Source: an uncultured Flavobacteriales bacterium
GTDB lineage: Bacteria > Bacteroidota > Bacteroidia > Flavobacteriales > Crocinitomicaceae
Direction of reading: 5' to 3'
Assembly: GCA_946479285.1 (NCBI GenBank)
Contig: CAMLFH010000003.1
Location: 124,001-188,000 of the forward strand
DNA length: 64,000 nt
Below are positions 34,728 through 43,226 of this stretch, in pieces. How positions within the stretch are numbered: position 1 is the first letter of the stretch; each line of letters starts with the position of its first letter. The notes under the pieces were generated by a model. It was not told the DNA's origin and searched no databases. It was given only the letters and a program-made list of their open reading frames with translations. The position numbers and the translations under genes are program-made.

Positions 34728-37178
34728 TCAAATCGTACTAATAGCCTTTTCTAATTCCGGAATGATCTCTTTCACTTCGTAAATAACAATTCCCCGGGCG
34801 GTATTCTTCAGGCTTACTTCCAGTTTCCGCAATCGCGAAGCCAGTTTTTTCGAGCCCATTTGCCCGAACCTTCCGGCAAGGCGATGAACCAATAACAAAA
34901 TCTCGCGGGTATTTTCTTCTTTGAGAGCGGTTTTCATGGAAACTAAATCTGCCCGGGAATCAGAAACAAACTGCGCTTTGATTTCCCGGAAATCGGATTC
35001 ATCGGTGATCATGGTTCGTAAGGCTGAAAAGTCGAACTCACTTTCTTTTTTACTTCCTTCCTGAAGCGGACCATAGAACTCCTTACTTTTAAACGGTTTT
35101 AAGACAATTCCATCAAAACCAGCTGATAGGAATAGTTCTTTCTCTTCCGGAAGGACCTGGGCCGTAAGCGCAATGATCTTCACTGAGGTATGTCCGCGTT
35201 TTCTCAACGCAGCACACAATTCAATCCCGCTCATTCCAGGCATTCGCACATCGGCATAAACCAACCTCACTTCCTCGTCCCAATCCGCGGCAAGCAATTC
35301 CTGAGGACTACCAAAACATCTGAATCGCACATTTTTCTGCTTTAATAATTGTCCGCATAATTTCAAAATAGCAGGATCATCATCTACTACCCAAACGGTT
35401 CCATCTACTTCAATGATTTCGGGTTCATTGCGAACAATTTTCGTTTCCGGGAGCTGTGCTTTTTCGAACGTGAAACGCAGATCGAACTCTGTTCCTTTTC
35501 TCAAAGTACTTTTCACACTCATTTCGCCTTTCAGGGCACCAACCAGTTCTTTTACAATACTTAATCCCAAACCTGTTCCGGATTGAATCGGAGCATTTCT
35601 AGCTTGTTCAAATTGCTGAAAAACAACTCTCAGGTCAGCCGGACTCATCCCGATCCCGGTATCAAGGATCCTGAAAGAAACGCTTATTTTGTCCAAATCA
35701 TCTTCCAGCTGGACCATTAGAGAAACCGAACCTTTTTCAGTAAACTTCACGGCATTGCTCAAAACATTGATCAAGATCTGTTTTAAGCGGAAGGAATCTG
35801 AAATAACAAACATCTGTTCTATTTCCGATTCATTGATGTCAAAATTCCAATGAAGTCCTTTCTGGTGACATTGAAAAGCAGCCAGATCTGCCACTTCACC
35901 AATGATCTCATTCAATAAAAAAGGTTTGTTTTCTATTTTAAAACTGGAAGAAATGATGCGGGAATAATCCAGGATCTCATTGACGACCTGCAATAAATGT
36001 TCAGAAGCCTTCGAAACAATTTCAATTTTTGATTTATCCGCTTCGGGTTCATTCATCATCAATTCAGAATACCCAACTATCGTTTGCAAAGGAGAACGGA
36101 TCTCGTGGCTCATGTTTGAAAGAAAACGCTGTTTTGCCTGACTGTGAAACTCGGCTTCTTCCCGTGAAGCTTCCAATTGCTTGCGGTAGCGATTGAACTT
36201 TGAGACATCCCCGATAATAAAACCGATCAACGCAAAAGCCACCAAAACGAAAACTACAGTTAATATTCTGGTAAAGGAAATAGTTTCCCGCGCAATTTGG
36301 ATCGATGTTGCCGAACTCATTTGTGTGCTGAGACGTTCTTCGTCTTTTACTTCTCCGATCACTTCCAGCAGTCGATTGAATAAGATCTCATTGCTTTTAA
36401 TGAGAATCATTTCTTGTTTCTGCAGGAATTCTCGTCCTGAATTCCGTTCCGATTCCACCTGATCTAAGGAAATGCGGATGTTTTCGATAATACTGTCTTT
36501 TTTCTGTGAAACACTCAGCGTATCAATGTGAACATTCGTGTTTTCTTCTACCACCACATACGATTTTGTTTCCACAACAGGTTCCTTCTTCCGCCGGAAT
36601 CTTCGTTTCTTTTCCGGAACTGCTTCCTTGACTACCGGATCAAAATAAGTATAGGTTTTCGTTTGTTTTTCGACTGTAACCACATTTGTATCTACTTTCA
36701 GATTCTCACGATCAACCTGCTCTGCCAGTTCTTCAAATTGTTTGTCCACCAATCCGTTATGAATGTAATTGTAGCGGATTTTGAGGTATTTCTCAAACAA
36801 TTTGTTCCGTTTGGTAAAAATAGAATCTACCTCAACCAAACGCTGGACCTGGGTGGAATTATCCGCAAAAGAATCCTTTAACTCGTTGATCCTGCTGGAA
36901 ATCCCGTTAACTCTTTGATCGAATTCATCGGAAGGATTGTATTTATTCTGCAGCGCTTCCGCCCGATAGAAATCATTCAGCCGGCTCATTTCCATTTGAA
37001 GTTCATTCAGAGATTCCAGGCGATTATTTGGTCTTGCCAGATCCTCTACAACGGTATTGATCCGGTCAAATGCACTTCGATTAACGATCCAGGTAAACAG
37101 GGAGACGCACAAAACCAATCCGAAAGCTAAAATGAGCTTTCCACGGGTTGTTTGAGTAAATCGTTTCGACTGTTCCAA
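34728..37178 (-). CDS. Hybrid sensor kinase: sensor, HisKA, HATPase, REC, Hpt
   Basis: 816 aa. TM1 is at about 15-33 and TM2 at about 303-323, enclosing a mostly helical periplasmic domain of about 270 aa. That domain has long heptads and an unusual basic patch, EKKRRFRRKKEP, near residue 195. The transmitter has NMSHEIRSPLQTIVGYSELM (phosphoacceptor H358) and HATPase boxes (NVLSNAVKFTEKG, DTGIGM, GTGLGLSIVKELV). A receiver follows with D643 in YADVRMPGMSG, then an Hpt domain with H765 in LLVHRLAGRFGQMG. This is the layout of a complete His-Asp-His relay; the missing final Asp is supplied by a separate response regulator, most likely the convergent NtrC-type protein. The signal is unknown. 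Confidence 0.9.
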   Translation of the reverse strand: MEQSKRFTQTTRGKLILAFGLVLCVSLFTWIVNRSAFDRINTVVEDLARPNNRLESLNELQMEMSRLNDFYRAEALQNKYNPSDEFDQRVNGISSRINELKDSFADNSTQVQRLVEVDSIFTKRNKLFEKYLKIRYNYIHNGLVDKQFEELAEQVDRENLKVDTNVVTVEKQTKTYTYFDPVVKEAVPEKKRRFRRKKEPVVETKSYVVVEENTNVHIDTLSVSQKKDSIIENIRISLDQVESERNSGREFLQKQEMILIKSNEILFNRLLEVIGEVKDEERLSTQMSSATSIQIARETISFTRILTVVFVLVAFALIGFIIGDVSKFNRYRKQLEASREEAEFHSQAKQRFLSNMSHEIRSPLQTIVGYSELMMNEPEADKSKIEIVSKASEHLLQVVNEILDYSRIISSSFKIENKPFLLNEIIGEVADLAAFQCHQKGLHWNFDINESEIEQMFVISDSFRLKQILINVLSNAVKFTEKGSVSLMVQLEDDLDKISVSFRILDTGIGMSPADLRVVFQQFEQARNAPIQSGTGLGLSIVKELVGALKGEMSVKSTLRKGTEFDLRFTFEKAQLPETKIVRNEPEIIEVDGTVWVVDDDPAILKLCGQLLKQKNVRFRCFGSPQELLAADWDEEVRLVYADVRMPGMSGIELCAALRKRGHTSVKIIALTAQVLPEEKELFLSAGFDGIVLKPFKSKEFYGPLQEGSKKESEFDFSALRTMITDESDFREIKAQFVSDSRADLVSMKTALKEENTREILLLVHRLAGRFGQMGSKKLASRLRKLEVSLKNTARGIVIYEVKEIIPELEKAISTI

Positions 37179-37185
37179 GATAATA

Positions 37186-37257
37186 TTTGTTCAAAGGTTC
37201 AAAAAAGTTCAAAAGGTTCAACTTTGATCTGTTTGAACTCCTGAATATTTGAATAGG
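37186..37257. repeat. Word-repeat spacer, GTTCAAA/TTTGAAC
   Basis: Several spaced copies of GTTCAAA with AAAGGTTCAA-type spacing, then TTTGAAC in the opposite orientation, followed by TGAATATTTGAAT. It fills most of the upstream region of the hybrid kinase gene. The same word family occurs at 24352-24379. Confidence 0.65.
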
Positions 37258-37304
37258 TCTAAATTAGCGAGAAATAAACCCGGCAAATATTAAAAAGACC
37301 TAAA

Positions 37305-38378
37305 TTATCGTCCTTTCCATTCAGGTTGAGAAACCATCAGGTATGCTACTAATGCGAACAAATAGATCGGATACAAAAGTTCAAATAAGGCCAGACCCAA
37401 CAAATCGAAGGGTTTCGGCTTCTTTTTATCCATTTTCACGAGCATAAAATCCATTCCGAATTTAAAAGCAATGAGTAAAAACGTCAACCAGTAAACTCCG
37501 GCAAAAAAGGTAATGACCTGGAGCAGGAAATAATACAAATGCAATCCTACAGCCCAAATTCCAAGGAAATTATTCAGTGAATCTGCCACGTGACCTGTCT
37601 TTCCCAGCCAGCGAACTCGCTGTTCCATGACCTTTGAAAGGGTTTCGGGAGTTTCTGTTTCTACTTTCAGAGCTTCATTTTCTACTATTTCAATGCGCTT
37701 CCCGGATTCCCGAAATGCCCTGAGCGTATAAATATCGTCGCCGCTTAATATGTGGTCGTGATCTTCAATATCGTCAACCTGGTCAAAACTGGAAACATGG
37801 ATCAGCAGGTTTGCCCCGCTGCAATTGACCGGTCTTGACCAACCTGCAATACCTTTATTCAATAGTGCGGTAAAAAGGTATTCCACGGTAAAAAAAGACT
37901 GCCACCACTTCTTACCTGTCATTTCAACCGGAAGAATAATCAATTCGGCCTCCGGAAGCAAGAGCATTGATTTCATGTAATCCTTTCCGAAAGAAACATC
38001 AGCATCCATGGTTAGACAATATTCTGTTCGAACATGATCCATTCCAAAACGAATAGCGCGCTTCTTCCCTCTTTGCTCTTCCGGCAAATGCAATAAGCGG
38101 ATTGGAAAAGCATCCATTTCTTTAAATAAATCAATGTAAGAATCCGAAGAATGGTCATTCACAAAAATCCATTGTGCGGGCTGATAACGTTGAGCGTAAA
38201 TACATTCTAAAAACTCCTGCAGGTTATGTGCTTCGTTTCTGAAAGGAATCACGACCGATATTTCGTCGATTGCCATCATCTTTTTCGAAGACCGGCTCAT
38301 ACGTAAGCGATTTACACCGAAGAGCAGTGTCAATATCGAAAGAATGTAAAGAAGTACCCAGGAACCAACCAACCACAT
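37305..38378 (-). CDS. Family 2 glycosyltransferase, membrane-associated
   Basis: 357 aa. One N-terminal membrane segment (about 4-25), a GT-A catalytic domain (about 38-270), and two or three C-terminal membrane segments (about 280-350). Catalytic landmarks are ISVVIPFRNEAHNL, WIFVNDHSSD, TMDADVSF (a DxD motif) and, near the end, EQRVRWLGK, a QxxRW-like motif seen in processive synthases. It therefore resembles membrane glycosyltransferases that make polysaccharide or glycolipid on the cytoplasmic face. The sugar and acceptor are unknown. The flippase-like gene lies 48 bp upstream on the same strand. Confidence 0.85.
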   Translation of the reverse strand: MWLVGSWVLLYILSILTLLFGVNRLRMSRSSKKMMAIDEISVVIPFRNEAHNLQEFLECIYAQRYQPAQWIFVNDHSSDSYIDLFKEMDAFPIRLLHLPEEQRGKKRAIRFGMDHVRTEYCLTMDADVSFGKDYMKSMLLLPEAELIILPVEMTGKKWWQSFFTVEYLFTALLNKGIAGWSRPVNCSGANLLIHVSSFDQVDDIEDHDHILSGDDIYTLRAFRESGKRIEIVENEALKVETETPETLSKVMEQRVRWLGKTGHVADSLNNFLGIWAVGLHLYYFLLQVITFFAGVYWLTFLLIAFKFGMDFMLVKMDKKKPKPFDLLGLALFELLYPIYLFALVAYLMVSQPEWKGR

Positions 38379-38426
38379 AACTTATTTTTTTCTTATAAAA
38401 CAGAGCGATCCGTCGCGGCGGATCTG

Positions 38427-39341
38427 CTATCGTTTTTTCGGCAGCCAAATAAAACTACTCATAAATGCGGGCAAAGCGATATTTATGAGGTAAATAATAA
38501 TACTTGAAACAATTACATCCGGGGCTGAAACAATTGTTCCTGCAAAAATAAATAATGCAGCCGTTTCCCGGATCAGGACTTTCCCCGACCAAAGTGAAGG
38601 CACAAAAGAGGTAAACAGGTAAATGAGCCAAATCTGAGTAAGCAGAAACCAAAGGTCTTCGTAACCAAAAGCCACAAACAATAAGGCATACTGCAAACTA
38701 AATACTGCAAAACGTATGCTCGAAAAGGCCAGGAAAGGCCATTTCAGATTTTGATATCTTCCACGGATGCTTTGCAATCTTCGCACAAATAAAAACCGGC
38801 TTCTTCTTTTGGGAAGTAAATAATCTCCGAAAAAATAAAATGCCAAAATGACTATCGCACCGAAACCGGTTGGAAGGTACAACGAATTTGAATTCCCATA
38901 TTTTAAAAGCACCGCAAACAAACCAAAAAGCAAAGTCGGGATGAGTTGACTTAAATTGGCAAGAGCTGTTGAAAAGACGATGTAAATGGTTTGTCGCTTC
39001 TGAAAATAAATCAGTCTTCCAAGAAAATTTCCCCATCCGTTGGGCGACATAAAACCGGACGCTACTCCTGCCCAAAAAGCATTCTTTACCAACCTGGATT
39101 CTACATTCAAAGGTTTTGTAATGACCTTCCACTTCAGGAATTCCATCCATAAATTAGGGACAAGTAATAGAAAAGCCAGAACCAGTGCCCACCAATGTTT
39201 GATTTCCAATCCTTTAGCATGCTGCCAATCCACCTTTTTCAACTGATAATACAAGGTCCACATTACCGCTGCAAACAGCAATAATTTGAATAAAGTCATT
39301 AAACCAGCCCGTTTTTTAGTAGCTTTAACTTTCTCTTTCAT
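38427..39341 (-). CDS. Lysylphosphatidylglycerol synthase TM-region family membrane protein
   Basis: About 304 aa from ATG 39341. ATGs at 39347 and 39299 are also possible, and the frame continues further upstream, but that part is only the antisense of ruvC. Seven to eight membrane segments are predicted, with the family's pattern [22 protein letters not shown] in the third segment and [25 protein letters not shown] near the end. Proteins of this UPF0104/AglD-like group are flippases or membrane parts of lipid and glycolipid pathways without the synthase domain. The adjacent glycosyltransferase suggests a shared glycolipid role. It starts back-to-back with ruvC. Confidence 0.78.
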   Translation of the reverse strand: MKEKVKATKKRAGLMTLFKLLLFAAVMWTLYYQLKKVDWQHAKGLEIKHWWALVLAFLLLVPNLWMEFLKWKVITKPLNVESRLVKNAFWAGVASGFMSPNGWGNFLGRLIYFQKRQTIYIVFSTALANLSQLIPTLLFGLFAVLLKYGNSNSLYLPTGFGAIVILAFYFFGDYLLPKRRSRFLFVRRLQSIRGRYQNLKWPFLAFSSIRFAVFSLQYALLFVAFGYEDLWFLLTQIWLIYLFTSFVPSLWSGKVLIRETAALFIFAGTIVSAPDVIVSSIIIYLINIALPAFMSSFIWLPKKR

Positions 39342-39345
39342 TTGC

Positions 39346-39903
39346 ATGGCCGAAGATAAAATAATTTTAGGGATTGACCCCGGAACAACTGTATTGGGAT
39401 ATGGATTAATCCATATTAAAGGCACGAAAATTGAAATGCTCAACTTCGGAATTATCCAGCTGCATAAATTAGACAACCAGCCCGATAAACTGAAACGCAT
39501 TTTTGATCGCCTTGATGGGCTTATGGAAGAATACAAACCGGACGAAATGGCTATTGAGGCTCCTTTCTTTGGAAAGAATGTCCAATCCATGTTAAAATTG
39601 GGAAGAGCACAGGGCGTTGCTATAGCCGCTTCTTTGAGAAGAAACATTCCCTACGAAGAATATACTCCCAAACGCATTAAACAAGCCATTACCGGAAACG
39701 GAAATGCTTCCAAGGAACAAGTTGCAGCAATGCTCCAAACCTTGCTTCGTTTTGAAGAAATTCCAAAATACCTGGACGCAACGGATGGTTTGGCAGCAGC
39801 TGTTTGTCATCATTTTTCCAAAGGAATTGGTGAAAACAATAAAAGTAAAGGAAACAGCTGGACCAGTTTTCTAAGTAAAAATCCGGAACGAAAAATAAGA
39901 TGA
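39346..39903 (+). CDS. ruvC: Crossover junction endodeoxyribonuclease RuvC
   Basis: 185 aa from ATG 39346. The frame extends 20 codons upstream from another ATG, but that stretch would overlap the divergent gene and lacks family character. RuvC cuts Holliday junctions symmetrically together with RuvAB during recombination repair. Catalytic acids are visible: D11 in LGIDPGT, E71 in MAIEAPFF, and D144 and D147 in [14 protein letters not shown]. The length fits the family. The C-terminus is a short basic tail. The next gene overlaps by 4 nt (ATGA). Confidence 0.92.
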   Translation: MAEDKIILGIDPGTTVLGYGLIHIKGTKIEMLNFGIIQLHKLDNQPDKLKRIFDRLDGLMEEYKPDEMAIEAPFFGKNVQSMLKLGRAQGVAIAASLRRNIPYEEYTPKRIKQAITGNGNASKEQVAAMLQTLLRFEEIPKYLDATDGLAAAVCHHFSKGIGENNKSKGNSWTSFLSKNPERKIR

Positions 39904-40610
39904 AAAATCTCCTTGTCCTTACTATTTCTCTTCTTTCATTTTCGGCATCTCTTCAGGCGCAAGAGGTTTTTGAGTGGTTTGAAGGCTATTGTCTTTCCAA
40001 ATCACAGATCGATTCTTCAAAGGCAAATTATCTGCAGGTCCAAAATGTACATTTCACCATTATCCAGGCATCCGAATTAAGTCAGCCTTTCCTGGCGTAT
40101 CAGCCAAAAGACACAGCTTATATGAATGTCAAAAGCATTCGATTTGAATGTAGTAATTTCATCTCGGAATTGGAGAAAATGGAATATCCGAAAGGTGAAT
40201 ACTGGACGAATCTTAAGAAATTGAGACTGAACAATATCAAGGAACAATGTCTTTTGCACGAGAAAGCAGTCATTGCATTGACTCAGCCTAAAGCTCTGAG
40301 AGGAACACCGTATTGCAAGGAATGTTCTCAATATACCGAAGCTTTGGAAAAAGGTGGCAAAACATTATTGAATGCATGGAAGACATTGCATGATAAAGAA
40401 ATTGAAGGAGCACTTGATCCGGATCCGATCAATGCCGCATTTGAACAGCATTGGAATAGCCCGAATCCCGAATTCTGGGCACGCATTGAAGTCTTAAGGT
40501 ATGGTTGGTGGAATTGCGTTCTGCAGAATCAAAAAGTGTGGCTCAATGAAAGCCAGTACAGGCAGGAATTCAGAAAATTAATGACCTCTGTTCAACTGGA
40601 ATGTCATTAA
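39900..40610 (+). CDS. Secreted hypothetical protein
   Basis: 236 aa. Signal peptide [20 protein letters not shown] then Q. The mature part is mostly helical, with a CKEC motif near residue 140 ([20 protein letters not shown]) and a C-terminal [20 protein letters not shown]. No family is recognised. It starts within the last codon of ruvC (4-nt ATGA overlap), so it is translated with ruvC. It converges with the DUF4296 gene with overlapping stop codons. The function is unknown. Confidence 0.7.
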   Translation: MKNLLVLTISLLSFSASLQAQEVFEWFEGYCLSKSQIDSSKANYLQVQNVHFTIIQASELSQPFLAYQPKDTAYMNVKSIRFECSNFISELEKMEYPKGEYWTNLKKLRLNNIKEQCLLHEKAVIALTQPKALRGTPYCKECSQYTEALEKGGKTLLNAWKTLHDKEIEGALDPDPINAAFEQHWNSPNPEFWARIEVLRYGWWNCVLQNQKVWLNESQYRQEFRKLMTSVQLECH

Positions 40611-40960
40611 GACTTCTTTTGCAGTTCTATAGATTCTTTCTGAAGATTTTCCATCACTTTATCCAGCATCTGCTTATACTCTTCGTAAGTACAGGAATAA
40701 TACTTAAATGAATCTTCGTATTGTTTTTGAGTAATGTGTTTACTCTTCAAATAATACTTTCCGGAAGCCGTCATTACTTTGTAATAGCGATTTACCGTAG
40801 AATAGGTTGTTTGAACATGACCTTCCAGGATAAGCATCTCGGTCATCACTTCTATCATTTGATCCTTAGGAATTAGATTCGCAGGCTTTTCCATGCCCCG
40901 AAGTTCACTTGTGCATGACTGCAGCACTACCAGGATCGCTATGACAAAGAATTGTTTCAT
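40607..40960 (-). CDS. DUF4296 lipoprotein
   Basis: 117 aa. The lipoprotein signal is MKQFFVIAILVVLQSC, with the lipobox cysteine at residue 16. The mature part, IPKDQMIEVMTEMLILEGHV and YEEYKQMLDKVMENLQKESI, is the DUF4296 pattern, a Bacteroidota-specific family of unknown function. In many genomes it lies beside dihydroorotase and a dolichol-phosphate mannosyltransferase-like gene, as here. The start overlaps the dihydroorotase stop by 4 nt. Confidence 0.85.
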   Translation of the reverse strand: MKQFFVIAILVVLQSCTSELRGMEKPANLIPKDQMIEVMTEMLILEGHVQTTYSTVNRYYKVMTASGKYYLKSKHITQKQYEDSFKYYSCTYEEYKQMLDKVMENLQKESIELQKKS

Positions 40961-42294
40961 CTGTTAAATGTCAGCCGTTCTCCAGCCTGAACACCTGTCA
41001 GCTGACCATTGTTATAAACTAAAGCCCCATTCACAAAAGTCTTTTCAATCGTTGAAGAGAAATTCGTGCCTTCAAACGGAGACCAGCCGCACTGATAAAG
41101 CAGTGACTCTTTCGTTACAGTAGACTTCTTATTCAAATTAACCAAAACCAGGTCGGCAAAATAACCTTCTCTCAAATAACCACGGTCTTTGATCCGGAAA
41201 CAAACCGCAACTGCATGTGCCATTTTTTCAACTACCCGCACCAAAGGAATTTTTCCGTTGGCAGAAGCATCCAGCATAGCTAATAAAGCATGTTGAACCA
41301 AAGGTCCGCCTGAAGGTGCTGCCAAATAGGATTGTTGTTTCTCTTCAATGGTATGAGGTGCATGATCTGTTGCTATCACATCAATGCGATTATCTAAAAG
41401 TGCCTGCCAGATCTGATCTCTGTCCGCTGCCGTTTTTACTGCCGGATTCCACTTGATCCATGCACCCTTACTCTCATAATCAGCATCTGAGAACCATAAA
41501 TGGTGCACACAAGCTTCTGCAGTGATTCGTTTTTCTTCCAGCGGAATATCATTTCGGAAGAGCTCTGTCTCGATTCCCGTAGAAATATGTAAAATGTGTA
41601 AACGCGTATTATTCTTTTTAGCCAGTTCTACCGCTTTGGAAGAGGATAAATAACAAGCTTCGGCACTTCGGATCAATGGGTGGGCAGACATCGGAATATC
41701 TTCACCGTATTTCTCTTTGTAATCCTCCAGATTCTTTCTGATCGTTGCTTCATCTTCGCAATGAGTAGCAATCAGCATCGGCACATTGGCGAACAAATGC
41801 TCCAAAGTATTGGTGTTGTCTACCAGCATATTCCCGGTTGAGGAACCCATGAAGATTTTGACTCCGCAAACATCCTGGCTGTTTGTTTTCATCACCTCAT
41901 CATAGTTATCATTCGACGCTCCCATGAAAAAGGAATAGTTTGCCGGAGAAACTTCTGAAGCACGCTGGTATTTTGCAGCTAATAATTCTTGTGTAAGTGT
42001 ATTGGGAACCGTATTCGGCATTTCCATGAAAGAAGTAATTCCTCCTGCCACCGCGGCTCTTGATTCTGATTGAATGTTGGCTTTATGTGTCAAACCCGGT
42101 TCTCTGAAATGAACCTGGTCATCCATGCAGCCCGGAAGCAAGTGCAATCCTTCACAGTTGATTTCTTCAACGGATCCTTCCACAGTAATAGAAGATGCGA
42201 TTTTAGCAATGCGCTTTCCGTCGATTAAAACATCTGCTACAAACTCTTTCCCTTCATTTACAAGCGTTGCGCCTTTCAATAAAACCTTTGCCAT
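40957..42294 (-). CDS. pyrC: Dihydroorotase
   Basis: 445 aa from ATG 42294, which overlaps the upstream stop (TAATG); the longer frame to 42321 runs inside the upstream gene. It catalyses ring closure of carbamoyl aspartate to dihydroorotate in pyrimidine synthesis. The amidohydrolase metal site is visible: DDQVHFREPG (paired histidine region), ATHCEDE, HILHIST and VIATDHAPH with the catalytic aspartate. The sequence belongs to the long, class I-type dihydroorotase/allantoinase group. A change to other amidohydrolase activity cannot be excluded by eye, but the Bacteroidota neighbourhood supports PyrC. Confidence 0.88.
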   Translation of the reverse strand: MAKVLLKGATLVNEGKEFVADVLIDGKRIAKIASSITVEGSVEEINCEGLHLLPGCMDDQVHFREPGLTHKANIQSESRAAVAGGITSFMEMPNTVPNTLTQELLAAKYQRASEVSPANYSFFMGASNDNYDEVMKTNSQDVCGVKIFMGSSTGNMLVDNTNTLEHLFANVPMLIATHCEDEATIRKNLEDYKEKYGEDIPMSAHPLIRSAEACYLSSSKAVELAKKNNTRLHILHISTGIETELFRNDIPLEEKRITAEACVHHLWFSDADYESKGAWIKWNPAVKTAADRDQIWQALLDNRIDVIATDHAPHTIEEKQQSYLAAPSGGPLVQHALLAMLDASANGKIPLVRVVEKMAHAVAVCFRIKDRGYLREGYFADLVLVNLNKKSTVTKESLLYQCGWSPFEGTNFSSTIEKTFVNGALVYNNGQLTGVQAGERLTFNR

Positions 42295-43007
42295 TACACC
42301 TTTAAATTTCTCATTTTCCAAACTCCAAAGAAAGCTTCTTTGAAAATACTTGAAGACATTTTCGATTCTCCAAACTGACGATCGATAAACGTAATCGGAA
42401 CTTCAATCAGTTTAAACCCTTTTTTCTTTGCTGCGTACTTCATTTCAATTTGAAAAGCATATCCTTTGAAATGAATATTATCCAAATCGATTGCTTTCAG
42501 CACTTTACTCGAATAACACATAAATCCGGCAGTTGTATCCGAAATACCGATAAACAGGATCATTCGAACATAGACTGATGCAAAGTAAGACATCAGAATT
42601 CGTCCCATTGGCCAATTTTGAACCTTTCCGCCTTTCGTATAACGCGAACCGATACTTACATCAGCTCCTTTTTGAGTGCATGCTTCCAATAATCTTGGTA
42701 AATCCAAAGGATTGTGGGAAAAATCGCAATCCATTTCAAAAATGTATTCGTAGTCCTGCTTTAAGGACCATTTGAAACCGTGAATATATGCTGTTCCCAA
42801 ACCTAGTTTCCCCTGCCTTTCTTCTAAAAAAATGCGATTCGGAAATTGGGAAATCAGGTCGCGAATAATAGATGCTGTTCCATCAGGAGAATTATCATCT
42901 ACGAAAAGAATATCAATCGCAACAGGCAAGCCCATTACAGCCTGAGCCATCCGCTCGACATTCTCTTTTTCATTATACGTTGGGATAATTACAACTGCTC
43001 GCGTCAC
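42294..43007 (-). CDS. Polyprenol monophosphomannose synthase-like glycosyltransferase
   Basis: 237 aa. The start is GTG at 43007. A family 2 GT-A domain with VVIIPTYNEKENVERM, DILFVDDNSPDGTA, FEMDCDFSHNP (DxD-like) and the C-terminal EVPITFIDRQFGESKMS typical of dolichol-phosphate mannose synthases. It transfers mannose or a related sugar from a nucleotide to a polyprenyl phosphate at the inner face of the membrane. It has no membrane segments of its own, like the soluble catalytic form. It is coupled to dihydroorotase by a 1-nt overlap. Confidence 0.87.
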   Translation of the reverse strand: MTRAVVIIPTYNEKENVERMAQAVMGLPVAIDILFVDDNSPDGTASIIRDLISQFPNRIFLEERQGKLGLGTAYIHGFKWSLKQDYEYIFEMDCDFSHNPLDLPRLLEACTQKGADVSIGSRYTKGGKVQNWPMGRILMSYFASVYVRMILFIGISDTTAGFMCYSSKVLKAIDLDNIHFKGYAFQIEMKYAAKKKGFKLIEVPITFIDRQFGESKMSSSIFKEAFFGVWKMRNLKV

Positions 43008-43087
43008 GTGGGTTTAATTTCAGGTGATAAAAATAGTCAAATTCCGCTTTCTTGTACGCATTTCTGTAGTTTCTAACATAATTTACA

Positions 43088-43130
43088 TGAATTGCAAATG
43101 CCTAATCACAAATTGCGAATGACGAATTGG
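43088..43130. repeat. Word-repeat spacer, AATTGCAAAT/AATTGCGAAT words
   Basis: Related words GAATTGCAAATG, CAAATTGCGAATG and CGAATTGG follow each other in the 219-bp divergent spacer. It belongs to the same architectural class as 49580, 56161, 57948 and 59487. Confidence 0.5.
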
Positions 43131-43211
43131 TGTTTGACTAAATAACATTTACATTTCACATGATAATCGGCACATTTAAAGGAATGACCCTTCGTGATTT
43201 TGATTATTCAT

Positions 43212-43219
43212 TATCTTTG
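43212..43219 (+). promoter_or_regulatory. Possible -7 element
   Basis: TATCTTTG matches TAnnTTTG, but it lies only 7 bp before the ATG at 43227, which would give an essentially leaderless transcript. No -33 partner is visible. Confidence 0.25.
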
Positions 43220-43226
43220 ATTTTAC

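Noticed and set aside
39286..39345. Twenty-codon N-terminal extension of ruvC
   Set aside because: RuvC proteins start just before the IDPG motif; the extension would cover the divergent gene's 5-prime end.
39342..39647. N-terminal extension of the flippase-like frame
   Set aside because: The extra residues are the antisense of ruvC and contain no membrane segment or family match.
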